Assembly (NCBI GenBank): GCA_023396365.1
Contig: JAEWWL010000002.1
Span: forward strand, 1-5,545
Direction of reading: 5' to 3'
Source: Methanobacteriota archaeon
Lineage (GTDB): Archaea > Halobacteriota > Methanomicrobia > Methanomicrobiales > Methanomicrobiaceae
DNA: 5,545 bases
The position numbers were made by a program, and so were the translations under genes. Every line of letters begins with the position of its first letter. Position 1 is the first letter of the stretch. This document shows, in pieces, positions 5,192 through 5,545 of the stretch. The notes beneath the pieces were generated by a model that had not been told where the DNA came from, did not search any database, and saw only the letters and a list, made by a program, of their open reading frames with translations.

Positions 5192-5402
5192 CATTGAATT
5201 ATCAAACAGGTTTTTAAATTTTAATAAATGTCAGGTTATGTCATTCTGCTTTAGGGAGTTTAATCCTGCTTTGATTTTTTTAGTTTTTAAAAAGAGGATT
5301 TTTCGAGATTGTTTTTTTTAGATTTTTCCATTAATTGTGAGTTTTAATTTTCAGCAGAATTTTAAAAAACAGATTTGCTTAATGAAATTTTTCAGGGGAT
5401 TG

Positions 5403-5409
5403 AAAAAAA
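5403..5409 (-). terminator. Oligo(T) terminator of the right-edge minus-strand gene
   Basis: A7 on the plus strand gives T7 in the minus transcript, 18 bases after the TAA stop at 5428-5430. Position and composition fit an archaeal terminator. Confidence 0.5.
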
Positions 5410-5427
5410 GATGAAATTTATAATCAG

Positions 5428-5545
5428 TTAAAAAATTGATCCTAATGCCCCCTTAAGATACCCAAGCAGAACCTGCTCAAATGAAGCCTGACTTTCTTTA
5501 GGTTTTTTTGCTTCTGCTACCAGGAATGGAACCAGAGTATACGTG
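5428..5545 (-). CDS. C-terminal fragment of an unrecognised protein, cut by the window edge
   Basis: Only the last 38 codons are present, reading leftwards from the right edge to TAA at 5428-5430. The peptide begins TYTLVPFLVAEAKKPKESQA, continues through SFEQVLLGYLKGALGSIF and then stops. It looks like real protein: varied composition, an amphipathic helix near the end (FEQVLLGYLKGAL), no stops in this frame up to the edge, and locally higher GC than the spacer to its left. A T7 terminator follows the stop. No family can be named from this fragment. It converges with the TPR gene. Confidence 0.6.
   Translation of the reverse strand, partial: TYTLVPFLVAEAKKPKESQASFEQVLLGYLKGALGSIF

Larger units (their letters stand above)
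5108..5427. other. AT-rich convergent intergenic spacer without a recognisable gene
   Basis: This 320-base spacer lies between the TPR gene and the minus-strand gene at the right edge. It holds the T9/T7 terminator, further T tracts near 5274-5287 and 5311-5318, and an A7 tract near the right end. A TATA-like run (TTTTTAAATTT) near 5211-5221 is followed by a very short frame (ATGTCAGGT... at 5227, eight codons) that is not credible as a gene. A small RNA starting near 5245 cannot be excluded, but there is no convincing hairpin. No tRNA, CRISPR or insertion-sequence end is visible. Confidence 0.6.

Overview
The window looks archaeal, most likely a methanogenic euryarchaeon of the Methanomicrobiales type. 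This is an inference from style: AT-rich spacers, oligo(T) tracts after stop codons, TATA-like boxes instead of -35/-10 promoters, one gene whose TATA box sits about 26 bases before its ATG (a probable leaderless mRNA), and a flavodoxin/2[4Fe-4S] ferredoxin fusion of a kind common in anaerobes. No ribosomal RNA or marker gene is present to fix the species.

Layout, left to right. (1) Bases 63-1916, plus strand: a two-gene unit made of a degenerate AAA-like ATPase with a C-terminal winged-helix-like tail, then a compact MscS mechanosensitive channel. The stop and start codons abut (TAGATG). The first reading frame stays open to the left edge, so that protein may begin outside the window. (2) Bases 1921-2628, minus strand: a TetR-family repressor, convergent with mscS across only 4 bases. 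(3) Bases 2757-3557, minus strand: a flavodoxin fused to a two-cluster ferredoxin, upstream of tetR on the same strand but separated from it by a 128-base spacer holding a T10 tract (probable terminator) and a probable separate tetR promoter.

(4) Bases 3558-4120 carry no secure gene but are highly structured. There are five head-to-tail copies of a 12-base unit rich in CATGAA (two copies completing the palindrome TTTCATGAAA), an 18-base perfect inverted repeat, and then fifteen copies of a 15-base unit. In one plus-strand frame the 15-base units read as a pentapeptide-repeat-like protein. The CATGAAA core recurs upstream of tetR, so the 12-base array is a candidate operator cluster for the TetR protein. 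(5) Bases 4121-5107, plus strand: an exported or membrane-anchored TPR-type protein behind a good TATA box. (6) Bases 5108-5427: an AT-rich convergent spacer with oligo(T) terminators for both sides. (7) Bases 5428-5545: the C-terminal end of an unrecognised minus-strand gene.

The best-supported functional story is a small redox module (flavodoxin-ferredoxin plus TetR) beside an envelope-stress module (ATPase-like protein plus MscS). The link between the TetR protein and the CATGAAA repeats is a hypothesis from position and shared sequence only.
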